The notes: a model not told the origin generated them from the letters alone. DNA of 64,000 bases from Pseudomonas capeferrum (GCF_000731675.1 NZ_JMIT01000002.1:223456-287455); one strand, 5' to 3'; counted from the stretch's first letter, positions 19,761 to 30,878 are shown. Made by a program: numbers and translations.

Positions 19761-19804
19761 TGCACTGGCCTCTTCGCGGGTAATGCCGCGAAAAAGCCAG
19801 TGCA
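19761..19804. repeat. REP-like palindrome between efflux gene and uvrB
   Basis: The outer arms TGCACTGGC/GCCAGTGCA enclose TTCGCGG/CCGCGAA with a short loop; the core CCTCTTCGCGGGTAA matches the P. putida REP consensus. It lies between converging genes and could act as a bidirectional terminator. Confidence 0.65.
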
Positions 19805-19816
19805 GGTGGCGAAGCA

Positions 19817-21832
19817 TCAGCTGGTAATCAGCCGCTCGCGCAACTGGGTAATCTCGTCGCGCAACTGCGCCGCAGCCTCGAACTCCAGGTCGCGGGCGAA
19901 CTGCATCATCTTCTCTTCCAGCTGCTTGATACGCTTGGTGATTTCGCCCGGCGTGCGCAGCTCTGCCTCGTAGCGGGCGCTCTCCTCCGCGGCCTTGGCC
20001 ATGCCTTTGCGCTTTTTGCTGCGCGAGCCAGGCACCGTGGCACCTTCCATGATATCGGTGATGTCCTTCACCACCCCCTTGGGCACGATACCGTTGGCCA
20101 GGTTGAAGGCAATCTGTTTCTCCCGACGCCGCTCGGTCTCGTCGATGGCCCGCTGCATCGAGCCAGTCATCTGGTCGGCGTAGAGGATGGCCCGGCCATT
20201 GAGGTTACGCGCAGCCCGGCCGATGGTCTGGATCAGTGACCGCTCGGAACGCAGGAAGCCTTCCTTGTCGGCATCGAGGATCGCCACCAGCGACACTTCC
20301 GGCATGTCCAACCCCTCACGTAGCAGGTTGATGCCCACCAGCACATCGAAGGTACCCAGGCGCAGGTCGCGGATGATTTCTACCCGTTCGACAGTGTCGA
20401 TGTCCGAGTGCAGGTAGCGCACCCGCACGTCGTGATCGGCCAGGTAATCGGCGAGGTCTTCGGCCATGCGTTTGGTCAGCGTGGTCGCCAGCACCCGTTC
20501 GCCGGCATCGACACGCTTGCGGATCTCCGACAACAGGTCATCGACCTGGGTCAGCGCCGGGCGGATTTCTACCTGAGGGTCGACCAGACCGGTCGGTCGC
20601 ACCACCTGCTCGACCACCCGCCCGGCATGTTCCGCTTCATAAGGGCCGGGGGTTGCCGAAACGAAAATGGTCTGCGGGCTGACCGCCTCCCATTCATCGA
20701 AACGCATGGGCCGGTTGTCCAGCGCCGAGGGCAGGCGAAAACCGTACTCAACCAGGGTTTCCTTGCGCGAGCGGTCACCCTTGTACATGGCGCCGACCTG
20801 GGGAACGCTGACGTGCGATTCGTCGATCACCAGCAGCGCATCCGCTGGCAGGTAATCGTAGAGGGTGGGTGGCGGTGCGCCCGAGGGGCGGCCGGACAGA
20901 TAGCGGGAGTAGTTTTCGATGCCGTTGCAGTAGCCCAGCTCGAGGATCATCTCCAGGTCGAAACGAGTGCGCTGCTCCAGCCGCTGCGCTTCGACCAATT
21001 TATTGCCCTTGTGCAGGTATTCGAGGCGGTCCTTGAGCTCCTCCTTGATGCCCTCGACTGCACCCAGCAGCGTTTCGCGCGGGGTGACGTAATGGCTCTT
21101 GGGGTAGAAGGTGAAACGCGGCAGCTTGCGAAAGACCTCACCGGTGAGCGGGTCGAAAGCGGCGATGTTCTCCACCTCGTCATCGAACAACTCGATACGG
21201 ATGGCTTCAAGGTCGGACTCGGCCGGGAACACGTCGATCACATCGCCCCGCACGCGGAAGGTGGCACGGGCGAAATCCATCTCGTTGCGGGTGTACTGCA
21301 GGTCGGCCAGGCGGCGCAGCAAGGCGCGCTGGTCGAGCTTGTCGCCGCGGTCCACGTGCAGGACCATTTTCAGGTAGGTTTCGGGGCTGCCCAGGCCATA
21401 GATGCACGACACGGTGGTGACGATGATCGCGTCACGCCGCTCGAGCAATGCCTTGGTCGCCGACAGGCGCATCTGCTCGATGTGGTCGTTGATCGACGCG
21501 TCCTTCTCGATGAAGGTGTCGGACGACGGCACATAGGCTTCGGGCTGGTAGTAGTCGTAGTAGGAAACGAAGTACTCGACCGCGTTGTTCGGGAAAAACG
21601 CCTTGAACTCGCCATACAACTGCGCGGCCAGGGTCTTGTTAGGCGCCAGCACCAGGGTCGGGCGCTGCACCTGCTGGATGACGTTGGCGATGCTGAAGGT
21701 CTTGCCCGAGCCGGTCACCCCGAGCAGCGTCTGGTGCGACAGCCCGGCCTCGATGCCTTCGACCATCTGGCGAATGGCTTCGGGCTGATCGCCGGCCGGC
21801 TGGAAACGGGTGACGAGCTGGAACTCGGACAT
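19817..21832 (-). CDS. uvrB: Excinuclease ABC subunit B
   Basis: 671 residues. The helicase-like damage-verification subunit of nucleotide excision repair. The Walker [15 protein letters not shown] lies near residue 39, the beta-hairpin [20 protein letters not shown] follows, then DEAD-like DESH and helicase motifs V/VI (TIGRAARNL), and a C-terminal UVR motif for UvrA/UvrC contact. A good LexA box lies just upstream, so it should be SOS-inducible. Confidence 0.98.
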   Translation of the reverse strand: MSEFQLVTRFQPAGDQPEAIRQMVEGIEAGLSHQTLLGVTGSGKTFSIANVIQQVQRPTLVLAPNKTLAAQLYGEFKAFFPNNAVEYFVSYYDYYQPEAYVPSSDTFIEKDASINDHIEQMRLSATKALLERRDAIIVTTVSCIYGLGSPETYLKMVLHVDRGDKLDQRALLRRLADLQYTRNEMDFARATFRVRGDVIDVFPAESDLEAIRIELFDDEVENIAAFDPLTGEVFRKLPRFTFYPKSHYVTPRETLLGAVEGIKEELKDRLEYLHKGNKLVEAQRLEQRTRFDLEMILELGYCNGIENYSRYLSGRPSGAPPPTLYDYLPADALLVIDESHVSVPQVGAMYKGDRSRKETLVEYGFRLPSALDNRPMRFDEWEAVSPQTIFVSATPGPYEAEHAGRVVEQVVRPTGLVDPQVEIRPALTQVDDLLSEIRKRVDAGERVLATTLTKRMAEDLADYLADHDVRVRYLHSDIDTVERVEIIRDLRLGTFDVLVGINLLREGLDMPEVSLVAILDADKEGFLRSERSLIQTIGRAARNLNGRAILYADQMTGSMQRAIDETERRREKQIAFNLANGIVPKGVVKDITDIMEGATVPGSRSKKRKGMAKAAEESARYEAELRTPGEITKRIKQLEEKMMQFARDLEFEAAAQLRDEITQLRERLITS

Positions 21833-21855
21833 GAGGGACCTCGCGGTGCTGCAGC

Positions 21856-21875
21856 AACTGTAAATTTAGCCAGTA
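21856..21875 (-). promoter_or_regulatory. LexA box (SOS operator) of uvrB
   Basis: On the minus strand TACTG-GCTAAATTT-ACAGTT contains the required CTG-N10-CAG with matching outer bases, 24 bases upstream of the uvrB start. Confidence 0.85.
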
Positions 21876-22120
21876 GTCTATACCCAAATGCGCCCATTCG
21901 GGGCCGGTTTCAAGCCCCGGGTGTGAACGCTTATTGCTGTGGACACGGCAAATAGACCAATGGTCAAAAAATATTTGCGCAAATGCCTGGAAAAGCTGTG
22001 CCAGAGTGTCGCAGTGACCGGTCGGTATCACTATACTGACTCCCCGTTTGTGCACCGCTTCAGTGCATTCGGGCTGGAGCGTGTACGTCCTATCACTCTC
22101 CATTCAGAGCCAAGGTAACA

Positions 22121-23317
22121 ATGAGCCTGTTTTCCGCTGTCGAGCTGGCACCCCGCGACCCTATTCTGGGCCTCAACGAAGCATTCAACGCCGATCCACG
22201 TACCGACAAGGTCAACCTTGGCGTGGGCGTCTACTGCAATGAGGAAGGCCGCATTCCGCTGCTGCGCGCCGTGATCGAAGCCGAGACCCAGCGTGCTGCC
22301 CAGCATGCCTCGCGCGGCTACTTGCCGATCGACGGCATCGCCACCTATGACCAGGCCGTGCAAAAGCTGCTGTTCGGCGCCGAGTCGCCGCTGCTGGCCG
22401 CCGGCCGTGTCGTCACTGTGCAAGCCGTTGGCGGCACCGGTGCTCTGAAGATTGGCGCCGATTTCCTCAAGCGCCTGTCGCCCAACGCCGTGGTGGCCAT
22501 CAGCGACCCAAGCTGGGAAAACCACCGCGCGCTGTTCGAGACCGCAGGTTTCCCGGTACAGAACTACCGCTACTACGACGCCCCGAGCCACGACGTCAAC
22601 CGCGCCGGCATGCTCGAAGACCTGAACAGCCTGCCGTCCGGCTCGATCATCGTCCTGCACGCCTGCTGCCATAACCCGACCGGCGTCGACCTGACCCTGG
22701 ACGACTGGAAAAACGTCCTTGAAGTGGTCAAGGCCAAAGGCCACGTGCCATTCCTCGACATGGCCTACCAGGGCTTCGGTGACGGCATCGCCGAAGACGC
22801 CTTCGCCGTACGCCTGTTCGCCGAGTCGGGCCTGGACTTCTTCGTCTCCAGCTCGTTCTCCAAATCGTTCTCGCTGTATGGCGAGCGCGTGGGCGCACTG
22901 TCGATCGTGACCGACTCCAAGGACGAAAGCACCCGCGTGCTGTCGCAGGTCAAGCGCGTGATCCGCACCACCTACTCCAACCCGCCGACCCATGGCGCGA
23001 CCATCGTCGCCACCGTGCTCAACAACGATGAGCTGCGTCAGATGTGGGAAGACGAGCTGGGTGAAATGCGCCAGCGCATCCACGGCATGCGCAAGCAGAT
23101 GGTCGAGCTGTTGGCGACTTACGGTGCCAAGCGCGACTTCAGCTTCGTCGGCCGCCAGGTTGGCATGTTCTCGTACTCGGGCCTGACCGTTGAGCAGGTC
23201 GCGCGCCTGAAGAACGAGTTCGGCATCTACGCGCTGGACACTGGCCGTATCGCGGTAGCGGCACTGAACCAGAGCAACATCCACGTGGTCACCAAGGCCA
23301 TCGTCGAAGTACTGTAA
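22121..23317 (+). CDS. tyrB: Aromatic/aspartate aminotransferase (PLP, class I)
   Basis: 398 residues. The start MSLFSAVELAPRDPILGLNE is that of the AspC/TyrB group. The HNPTG substrate motif (184-188) and the PLP lysine in SSSFSKSF (Lys248) are present. It transaminates aromatic amino acids and/or aspartate with 2-oxoglutarate. It diverges from uvrB, and its transcript probably ends before the tRNA-Asn gene. Substrate preference cannot be fixed from sequence; the name follows P. putida usage (tyrB). Confidence 0.9.
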   Translation: MSLFSAVELAPRDPILGLNEAFNADPRTDKVNLGVGVYCNEEGRIPLLRAVIEAETQRAAQHASRGYLPIDGIATYDQAVQKLLFGAESPLLAAGRVVTVQAVGGTGALKIGADFLKRLSPNAVVAISDPSWENHRALFETAGFPVQNYRYYDAPSHDVNRAGMLEDLNSLPSGSIIVLHACCHNPTGVDLTLDDWKNVLEVVKAKGHVPFLDMAYQGFGDGIAEDAFAVRLFAESGLDFFVSSSFSKSFSLYGERVGALSIVTDSKDESTRVLSQVKRVIRTTYSNPPTHGATIVATVLNNDELRQMWEDELGEMRQRIHGMRKQMVELLATYGAKRDFSFVGRQVGMFSYSGLTVEQVARLKNEFGIYALDTGRIAVAALNQSNIHVVTKAIVEVL

Positions 23318-23338
23318 CTGTTTGATTCTGCTCTAGTT

Positions 23339-23368
23339 TACCGAGGGGAAGCTTGACTTCCCCTTGGT
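23339..23368. other. Hairpin after the aminotransferase gene
   Basis: The stem AGGGGAAG-CTTGA-CTTCCCCT, extended by ACC/GGT, lies just after the aminotransferase. There is no T tract, so it may stabilise the transcript end rather than terminate alone. Confidence 0.5.
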
Positions 23369-23390
23369 GATCAGTAAGATGGACGCAGAT

Positions 23391-23466
23391 TCCGCGATAG
23401 CTCAGTCGGTAGAGCAAATGACTGTTAATCATTGGGTCCCTGGTTCGAGTCCAGGTCGCGGAGCCA
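23391..23466 (+). tRNA. tRNA-Asn (GTT)
   Basis: A 76-base cloverleaf with encoded CCA; acceptor UCCGCGA/UCGCGGA, anticodon GUU in loop CUGUUAA, T-arm GGUUCGAGUCC. Confidence 0.98.
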
Positions 23467-23473
23467 AACACTG

Positions 23474-23509
23474 AAAACCTCCAGTTGCGCAAGCACTGGA
23501 GGTTTTTTC
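23474..23509 (+). terminator. Terminator after tRNA-Asn
   Basis: The stem AAAACCTCCAGT/ACTGGAGGTTTT is followed by further Ts; it also faces the 3' end of the cupin gene on the other strand. Confidence 0.85.
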
Positions 23510-23522
23510 ATTTCCGGGCCTG

Positions 23523-23939
23523 CTACTGCTGCAGCGGCTCGGTCACAGGCTTGCCTTCATCCACCAGGCTCCACACCAACAGCTTGGCAGGCCGGCTTTT
23601 ACTGGCATTGCGCGACACGCTGTGCACGGTCCCAGGCGCCTCGTACCAGTACTCGCCGGCCTTGTAGGTCTTTTCTTGTTCATCATTGAGCTTTGATACC
23701 ACCGCACCTTCCACTACGTAGGCCATGACTGCCCCTGGGTGCTGGTGGGCGGGCGACGCCTGGCCGGGGGCATAGCTGACGGTGAGCATCACCGCCTTTT
23801 TACCGGGGGCGTTGCTGGGCAGTTTTTCTTGCAGGACCTGAACCTGATCGGGGGCATCGCCATGTGCCCAGGCGGGGGCATGGCCAGCGAGCAGGCCAAT
23901 GCTGATGAGCGAGGAAATGGCAAAAGATGAGGGTTTCAT
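23523..23939 (-). CDS. Exported small cupin protein
   Basis: 138 residues. A signal peptide (about 1-25, ending PAWA-H) precedes one cupin barrel with motif 1 HQHPGAVMAYVVEG and motif 2 around EAPGTVHSVSRN. Cupins of this shape bind a divalent metal, but no specific reaction can be assigned. It stands alone between tRNA-Asn and the DUF1285 gene. Confidence 0.8.
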   Translation of the reverse strand: MKPSSFAISSLISIGLLAGHAPAWAHGDAPDQVQVLQEKLPSNAPGKKAVMLTVSYAPGQASPAHQHPGAVMAYVVEGAVVSKLNDEQEKTYKAGEYWYEAPGTVHSVSRNASKSRPAKLLVWSLVDEGKPVTEPLQQ

Positions 23940-24042
23940 GGGTTACTCCTGATGGGCGACTGCCAGCAGGTTAGGCCCGGTGGTGCCTGGGGAAAATGGC
24001 CAATGCAGCGAAAAACAAGGAGGCCTATTACGGCCCATGATC

Positions 24043-24600
24043 TCAGGTACGCCCGATCAGATAGAACTCACCCTGGCTCCAGACCCCTAACCACTCCTCG
24101 TCGTCGATGATGCGCGGCATCGCCAGCTCGACCAGCTGATAGAACACATTGCGATGAATCAGCGCCTCGAGGTTGCTGCGCATCAGCACATAGGGTGAAG
24201 GCTCCTGGGTAACAGGATCGATCTCGACCCGCAACGGATTAGCCGGGCCCGCCTCGACCTGGTCATCGACATTGCTGGTAAAGCGCAGCACCTGTTGCTC
24301 ACCACTGCCCAGCACCTCCAGGGCAATCGCGACAAAGGGCGCATCATCGACACGGATACCGACCTTCTCCACCGGTGTGATCAGGAAGTAGTCATCACCA
24401 TCGCGGCGGATGATCGTGGAAAACAGCCGCACCATCGGCTTGCGACCGATTGGCGTACCCAGGTAATACCAGGTGCCATCGCGGGCGATGCGCATGTCGA
24501 TGTCGCCGCAAAAGTCCGGGTTCCACAGATGCACCGGCGGCAGCCCCTTTGCTTTGGGGATTTGTGCCAGAAGATCACTGGCCTTGCCGGAATCGCTCAT
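24043..24600 (-). CDS. DUF1285 family protein
   Basis: 185 residues from the ATG at 24600; a GTG one codon upstream is also possible. It contains the conserved block GDIDMRIARDGTWYYLGTPI near residue 30, typical of DUF1285 proteins of pseudomonads, whose function is not known. No signal peptide or membrane segment. It follows a lipoprotein gene after ten bases on the same strand, so the two probably share a transcript. Confidence 0.8.
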   Translation of the reverse strand: MSDSGKASDLLAQIPKAKGLPPVHLWNPDFCGDIDMRIARDGTWYYLGTPIGRKPMVRLFSTIIRRDGDDYFLITPVEKVGIRVDDAPFVAIALEVLGSGEQQVLRFTSNVDDQVEAGPANPLRVEIDPVTQEPSPYVLMRSNLEALIHRNVFYQLVELAMPRIIDDEEWLGVWSQGEFYLIGRT

Positions 24601-24610
24601 CACACTTGCC

Positions 24611-25216
24611 TCATTCGCTCATGCCCAGAAGGCTACGAGCGTACTCGCGCATCGGCGCGGCAAGCAAATCTTCCGGCGTGTTGTCGTGGAACGTCAACAA
24701 ACCGCCACGGCTCTTGATGCGGGCCGTGTCGATCAGGTAGCGGGTATTGGTTTCGATGAGCATCATCTGCACCACTCCGGTATCCCAACCCAGCCGGTCG
24801 ACCGCCTGCTCGTCATACCACTCGTCACCGTTGCCGATACGGTCGTCGGTGCGCGCGAAACGGGTGTACAGCACATAGTCCGCGCCCACCGAGCGCGCCT
24901 CGGCCATCGCTTCCTCCAGGCCAAGCGGGCCTTGGGCGCGGCGCACCAGCGGGAAATACTCGACGAAACTCTTGAACGCCTCGTCGGCCACCACATTTTG
25001 CCGCGGCAACGGGCCTTTACCGGGGGGCATGAACGCGCCCTGGCCAATGAAGATGAACGAGTCGGGCTGCAGACGGATCGACAGGGTCCGGCGGGTATCG
25101 CTGTGGTCGAGCAGACCGGCATCGCTCATGTGGTAACGGACGCCCTCGCCCATATCGCTGACATTCATGCAGCCGCCCAACGCCATCAGCGCCAGCAGCA
25201 AGACCAGGCTACGCAT
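24611..25216 (-). CDS. DUF4823 family lipoprotein
   Basis: 201 residues. The N-terminus is a lipoprotein signal with lipobox LGGC (Cys16), followed by MNVSDMGEG, so it should be lipid-anchored in the envelope. The rest matches the DUF4823 family in pattern (YFPLVRRAQGP, GNGDEWYDEQAVD). Function unknown. It is co-oriented with the DUF1285 gene. Confidence 0.78.
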   Translation of the reverse strand: MRSLVLLLALMALGGCMNVSDMGEGVRYHMSDAGLLDHSDTRRTLSIRLQPDSFIFIGQGAFMPPGKGPLPRQNVVADEAFKSFVEYFPLVRRAQGPLGLEEAMAEARSVGADYVLYTRFARTDDRIGNGDEWYDEQAVDRLGWDTGVVQMMLIETNTRYLIDTARIKSRGGLLTFHDNTPEDLLAAPMREYARSLLGMSE

Positions 25217-25282
25217 CTTTCCTCCAGTGGCCGGCGACGAAAAACCGGCGAATAGCCGGCGGATGCAGCTTTTGCGCCAGAC

Positions 25283-26251
25283 TCAGCCGCCGATCACCTT
25301 CATCACTGTCACCCCCCCGGAAAACGCCACATCCTGCTTGTCTGCCAAGGCCTTGACCAGCAGCCGCTGCAAGGCGGGAAGCGCTTGATGACGCGGCTTT
25401 TCCAACAGGTCGCCGACAAAGTGGCGATTGCTCGACGACAAGCAGCCATGCAGCCAACCGGTGGATGACAAACGCAGCCGCGAACAACTCCGGCAGAACG
25501 GCACGCTCTCGTTGGCGATCACACCGAAATGGCCTTTACCGGGGACCTGGTAGCGCAGGGCAGTGGCATCCACCGCCGCGTCCACCTGCTCGTAGGCATG
25601 CTCGGCGCCGATCAGCCCGAGCAAGTGGTCAAGGCCAACGAACTGCTGCAGGAAAGCATTGCGGTCATTGGCCAGATGGCCCATGCGCATGAGCTCGATG
25701 AAGCGCAGCTCAAAACCCCGCGCCAGGCAGTAATCGAGCATCGGCAGAACCTGGTCGAGGTTCTGGCCGCGCATCGGCACCATGTTCACCTTGATCTGCA
25801 TACCCTGCGCGCTGGCTTGCTGCATGCCCGCCAGCACGCTGGCAAGGTCGCCACCGCGGGCGATGCGGCGAAAGGCCAGTGGGTCCAGGGTATCGAGGGA
25901 AACATTCAGACGGCGGATGCCTGCTGCGCGTAGCTGTGGCAACTTGCGCGCAAGCAACTGGCCGTTGGTGGTCAGCGAGATATCGTCGAGGGGGAGCTTG
26001 GCCACGGCAGCCAGAAAATCGTCCAGCCTAGGGCTGACCAACGGCTCACCGCCGGTAATGCGCAAACGCTCGATGCCAGCGGTTTCAATCAGGTAGGCAA
26101 CGCCCCGCGCCAACGCCTCGGCAGGCAACTCGTGCTGCGCCGCCACCAGGCGCTTGCCATCGGGCACGCAGTAGGTACAGGCATAATTACAGGCAGCCGT
26201 CAGGCTGACACGCAGGTTACGAAAGCGCCTGCCTTGACGATCGACAATCAT
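25283..26251 (-). CDS. moaA: GTP 3',8-cyclase
   Basis: 322 residues. Radical-SAM enzyme that starts molybdenum-cofactor synthesis from GTP. The cluster motif CNYACTYC lies near residue 18, C-terminal cysteines near FCRSCSRLR bind the second [4Fe-4S] cluster, and the chain ends with the conserved Gly-Gly. The ATG at 26251 was preferred because GGAG lies eight bases upstream; an earlier ATG at 26266 has no clear ribosome-binding site. No other moa gene is adjacent. Confidence 0.93.
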   Translation of the reverse strand: MIVDRQGRRFRNLRVSLTAACNYACTYCVPDGKRLVAAQHELPAEALARGVAYLIETAGIERLRITGGEPLVSPRLDDFLAAVAKLPLDDISLTTNGQLLARKLPQLRAAGIRRLNVSLDTLDPLAFRRIARGGDLASVLAGMQQASAQGMQIKVNMVPMRGQNLDQVLPMLDYCLARGFELRFIELMRMGHLANDRNAFLQQFVGLDHLLGLIGAEHAYEQVDAAVDATALRYQVPGKGHFGVIANESVPFCRSCSRLRLSSTGWLHGCLSSSNRHFVGDLLEKPRHQALPALQRLLVKALADKQDVAFSGGVTVMKVIGG

Positions 26252-26284
26252 GGATGACTCCGGCATGGATGAAGCGGGGCTGGC

Positions 26285-26311
26285 AAAACCTGACTCATAA
26301 ATCAGGTTTTT
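26285..26311 (-). terminator. Terminator-like hairpin downstream of the TetR gene
   Basis: The stem AAAACCTGA/TCAGGTTTTT with an eight-base loop lies between the TetR gene and moaA; T residues follow on both strands. Confidence 0.6.
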
Positions 26312-26368
26312 GCAAGCCCCTTGTTCATGCCGGGTCAACTGCAAGGGCCCCGCAGCGGCCCTGCTCTG

Positions 26369-27004
26369 TCAGTTGGCGGGTTCTGGGTCGCGTTTGCGCT
26401 TGTTGCCCATGCGCACGCCGATGTCCATGAGGAACTGGAAGAAACCTTCCTGATCTTCGAGCACGTTGCTCCAGAACGGCGAGTGGTACAGCGCCACGGC
26501 GCCATGCACCAAGGCCCAGGCCGCGCAGTAGTGGAAGTACGGCGGTACGTCTTCGAGCTTGCCTTCGCTGATACGGCCCTTGATCAGCTGGGTCAGGCGA
26601 TCGAAGTTGGAGGCGCGGATGCTGTGCAGCTGCTCGACCATCTCTGGCACTTGATTGCCCTTGACCACCTTTTCTTCCAGGCGGTCGAACAGCCGGTAGC
26701 GCTGCGGATCGCGCATGCGGAACTCAAAGTAGGCGCGCGACAGGGCTTCCTTGTCACGGTCGACGTCGGCCGAATGCAACAGCTCGTTCAAATCGCGCTC
26801 GTAGTCGAGCATCAGGCGCAGGTAGATCTCCGCCTTGGACTTGAAGTGCTTGTAGATCGTGCCTTTGCCGATACCCACGGCGTCGGCGATCATCTCGACG
26901 GTGACGCTGTCTTCACCCTGTTCGAGAAACAGCTTGAGCGCCGTATCGAGGATTTCCTGTTCGCGACGGCGAAACTCACGGACCTTACGAGGTTCTTTCT
27001 GCAT
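26369..27004 (-). CDS. TetR-family transcriptional regulator
   Basis: 211 residues. The helix-turn-helix (residues 14-60, with VEMIADAVGIGKGTIYKHF) is followed by a C-terminal helical ligand domain. The ATG at 27004 gives the common MQKEPRKVREF start. It diverges from the class-V aminotransferase gene across 72 bases, so the two may share a regulatory region, but no clear operator was found. The effector is unknown. Confidence 0.9.
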   Translation of the reverse strand: MQKEPRKVREFRRREQEILDTALKLFLEQGEDSVTVEMIADAVGIGKGTIYKHFKSKAEIYLRLMLDYERDLNELLHSADVDRDKEALSRAYFEFRMRDPQRYRLFDRLEEKVVKGNQVPEMVEQLHSIRASNFDRLTQLIKGRISEGKLEDVPPYFHYCAAWALVHGAVALYHSPFWSNVLEDQEGFFQFLMDIGVRMGNKRKRDPEPAN

Positions 27005-27076
27005 AGGAAGGACTGGTTGACGATCGAAGCGGTTTATTATGCCTAACTTGCGGGAAATTGCACGGATCATCCAACC

Positions 27077-28210
27077 ATGTCTATGTTTCATGATGAGTTC
27101 GATCAAACCCCGGGGCTGCGCTACCTGAACCACGCGGCCATCGCCCCCTGGCCACGCCGGGCTGCCGAGGCGGTGGCACGCTTTGCCCGCGACAACGTTT
27201 GCCTGGGTGCCAGCGAGTACCCGACCTGGCTGGCGACCGAGCGGCGCCTGCGCGAGCGGCTGGCGCGGCTGATCCACGCCCCCTCGCCCGGCGACATCGC
27301 CCTGGTGAAGAACACTTCCGAAGGGCTGTCGCTGGTCGCTTTTGGCCTGGACTGGGCGCACGGCGACCAAGTGGTGATCAGCGACGAGGAATTCCCCTCC
27401 AACCGCGTCGTATGGGAAGCCCTGGCCGACCGTGGCGTGCAGGTGATCCAGGCCAGCCTGGCGGGGCCCGACCCCGAGGCCACGTTGCTGGCGGCCTGCG
27501 GGCCACGCACCCGCTTGCTGGCGATCAGCGCCGTGCAATTCGGCAGCGGCCTGCGCCTTGACCTGGCCCGCCTTGGTGAAGGTTGCCGGGTACGCAATGT
27601 GCTGTTTTGCGTCGACGCCATCCAGCAGGTCGGCGCCCTGCCCTTCGACGTGCAGCGCTTTCAATGCGATTTCGCCATGGCCGATGGCCACAAGTGGATG
27701 CTCGGCCCCGAGGGGTTGGGGCTGTTCTATTGCCGCGCCGAAATACGCCCGCAGCTTGAGCTCAATGCGTATGGCTGGCACATGCTGGAGCACCTGGGCG
27801 ATTTCGAGCGGCGCCAATGGCAGCCGGCGCGTAGCGCGCGGCGTTTTGAATGTGGTAGCCCGAACATGCTCGGTGCCTGCGCCCTGGAGGCGAGCCTTTC
27901 GCTGCTGGAGGAGGTCGGGATCAGCACGGTAGCGCAGTGTTTGCAGCAGCGCGTGGCGCAGCTCTATCAAGGCTTGGCTGCGGTGCCTGGCGTTTTGCTG
28001 CAGACACCCGCTGATCCCGACAGGCGGGCGGGCATCGTCACATTCAGTATCAAAGGGCAGGATAGCGTGCAGATTCAAAAGGCATTGATGGCTGAGCGCA
28101 CAATTTGTGCTCTACGGGGCGCTGGCGTGCGATTTTCACCGCATTTCTATACCAGCGAGCAGCTAATTGACGAAGCTGTGCAGCAGGTTCGCCGGCTGGC
28201 CATGCATTGA
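27077..28210 (+). CDS. Class-V aminotransferase (cysteine desulfurase-like fold)
   Basis: 377 residues. The PLP lysine is in MADGHKWMLGP (Lys206) with Asp180 positioned to contact the cofactor. It lacks the flexible cysteine loop expected of IscS/SufS, so a role as a general PLP lyase/transaminase is safer than desulfurase. It diverges from the TetR gene. The reaction cannot be assigned. Confidence 0.82.
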   Translation: MSMFHDEFDQTPGLRYLNHAAIAPWPRRAAEAVARFARDNVCLGASEYPTWLATERRLRERLARLIHAPSPGDIALVKNTSEGLSLVAFGLDWAHGDQVVISDEEFPSNRVVWEALADRGVQVIQASLAGPDPEATLLAACGPRTRLLAISAVQFGSGLRLDLARLGEGCRVRNVLFCVDAIQQVGALPFDVQRFQCDFAMADGHKWMLGPEGLGLFYCRAEIRPQLELNAYGWHMLEHLGDFERRQWQPARSARRFECGSPNMLGACALEASLSLLEEVGISTVAQCLQQRVAQLYQGLAAVPGVLLQTPADPDRRAGIVTFSIKGQDSVQIQKALMAERTICALRGAGVRFSPHFYTSEQLIDEAVQQVRRLAMH

Positions 28211-28302
28211 GAGCGGGGATGGATACCGGGCGTATTCCAAATCTGTTTAAAAAACGACCAATAGGGACTGGCACTGCGCCAAACCTGACCAATACTTGAA
28301 CT

Positions 28303-28424
28303 GTTGGCGCGGCGCATCCCCCCCAAGTGGCGCGCCGATAAAGGTGCTCAGGGACCGCGTACCTTTGTTTTACTCCTAATGGTCTTAACCCGGATTCCCT
28401 CCCCCAGAACCCGGGTTTTTTTTG
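28303..28424 (+). ncRNA. rgsA: RgsA-like small RNA
   Basis: This is a 232-base gap immediately upstream (on the other strand) of tatD, the place occupied by RgsA (P16) in other pseudomonads. A -10-like CAATACTT lies at 28290-28297. The predicted RNA of about 122 bases forms a first hairpin (GGCGCG 28306-28311 with CGCGCC 28330-28335), a second (AAGGT 28341-28345 with ACCTT 28361-28365), an open stretch ACTCCTAATGG, and a terminator. RgsA is a stationary-phase, Gac/RpoS-dependent RNA in Pseudomonas. The identification rests on position, length and fold. Confidence 0.65.
28387..28424 (+). terminator. Rho-independent terminator of the small RNA
   Basis: The stem AACCCGG/CCGGGTT is followed by eight Ts, ending the predicted small RNA; it faces the 3' end of tatD. 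Confidence 0.85.
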
Positions 28425-28442
28425 CCTGTTTGAAGGGGTGCC

Positions 28443-29225
28443 TCAGACCACACGTGCCAAGGGGAACAAGCGCTTGAAGTTCGCCGTGGTCTGCTCCGCC
28501 AACTGCTCATAACTGGCCCCACGCAACGAGGCGACATACTCGGCCACTTCGCGCACGTACTGCGGCAGGTTCGGCTTGCCCCGATACGGAATCGGCGCCA
28601 GGTAAGGCGAATCCGTTTCCACCAGCAGGCGGTCGACCGGCACTTGGCGTGCCACCTCACGCAAGGCGTCAGCATTGCGGAAGGTGACGATGCCCGACAA
28701 CGAAATGTAATAGCCCAGGTCCAGCGCCGCCTTGGCCATGTCCCAGTCTTCGGTGAAGCAGTGCAGCACACCGGCCTGAGGCAGGTTCGCCTCGCGCAGC
28801 AGCGCGAGGGTATCGGCCCGCGCTGCACGGGTATGCACGATCACCGGTTTGCCGGTCTGGCGCGATGCCTCCAGGTGCAGGCGAAACGATGCCTGCTGCA
28901 ACTCGGCCGCTTCCGGCTCGTAGTGGTAGTCCAGGCCGGTTTCGCCGATCGCCACAACATGCGGGTGCGCCAACTCACGCAACAGCCACTCCAGCGCTGG
29001 GGTCTCGCCCGGCGCCAGGTCCAGTGGGTGCACCCCCACCGAGCAGTCGACATCGGCGTACTGCTCACTCAGGGCCTTGACCGCCCCGGCGTTGTCGGCA
29101 CTGACGCCAATGCACAGAAAATGCCCGACCCCGCGCTCACGCGCAGCCTGCAGGGCAGCATCGAGCGAGCCCTGGTGGGCACTCAGGTCAAGACGGTCAA
29201 GGTGGCAATGGGAATCTACGAGCAT
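28443..29225 (-). CDS. TatD-family metal-dependent DNase
   Basis: 260 residues. The TIM-barrel metal motif is in MLVDSHCHLDRLD at the N-terminus, with GETGLDYHYEPE and ETDSPYLAPIPYRG later. TatD enzymes are metal-dependent 3' nucleases or deacylases. It follows holB after 32 bases. In P. aeruginosa a pilZ gene separates the two, and none is present here. Confidence 0.92.
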   Translation of the reverse strand: MLVDSHCHLDRLDLSAHQGSLDAALQAARERGVGHFLCIGVSADNAGAVKALSEQYADVDCSVGVHPLDLAPGETPALEWLLRELAHPHVVAIGETGLDYHYEPEAAELQQASFRLHLEASRQTGKPVIVHTRAARADTLALLREANLPQAGVLHCFTEDWDMAKAALDLGYYISLSGIVTFRNADALREVARQVPVDRLLVETDSPYLAPIPYRGKPNLPQYVREVAEYVASLRGASYEQLAEQTTANFKRLFPLARVV

Positions 29226-29257
29226 GGGATAACGGCACACATGAATAAAAGGGAAAG

Positions 29258-30878
<1,621 letters not shown>

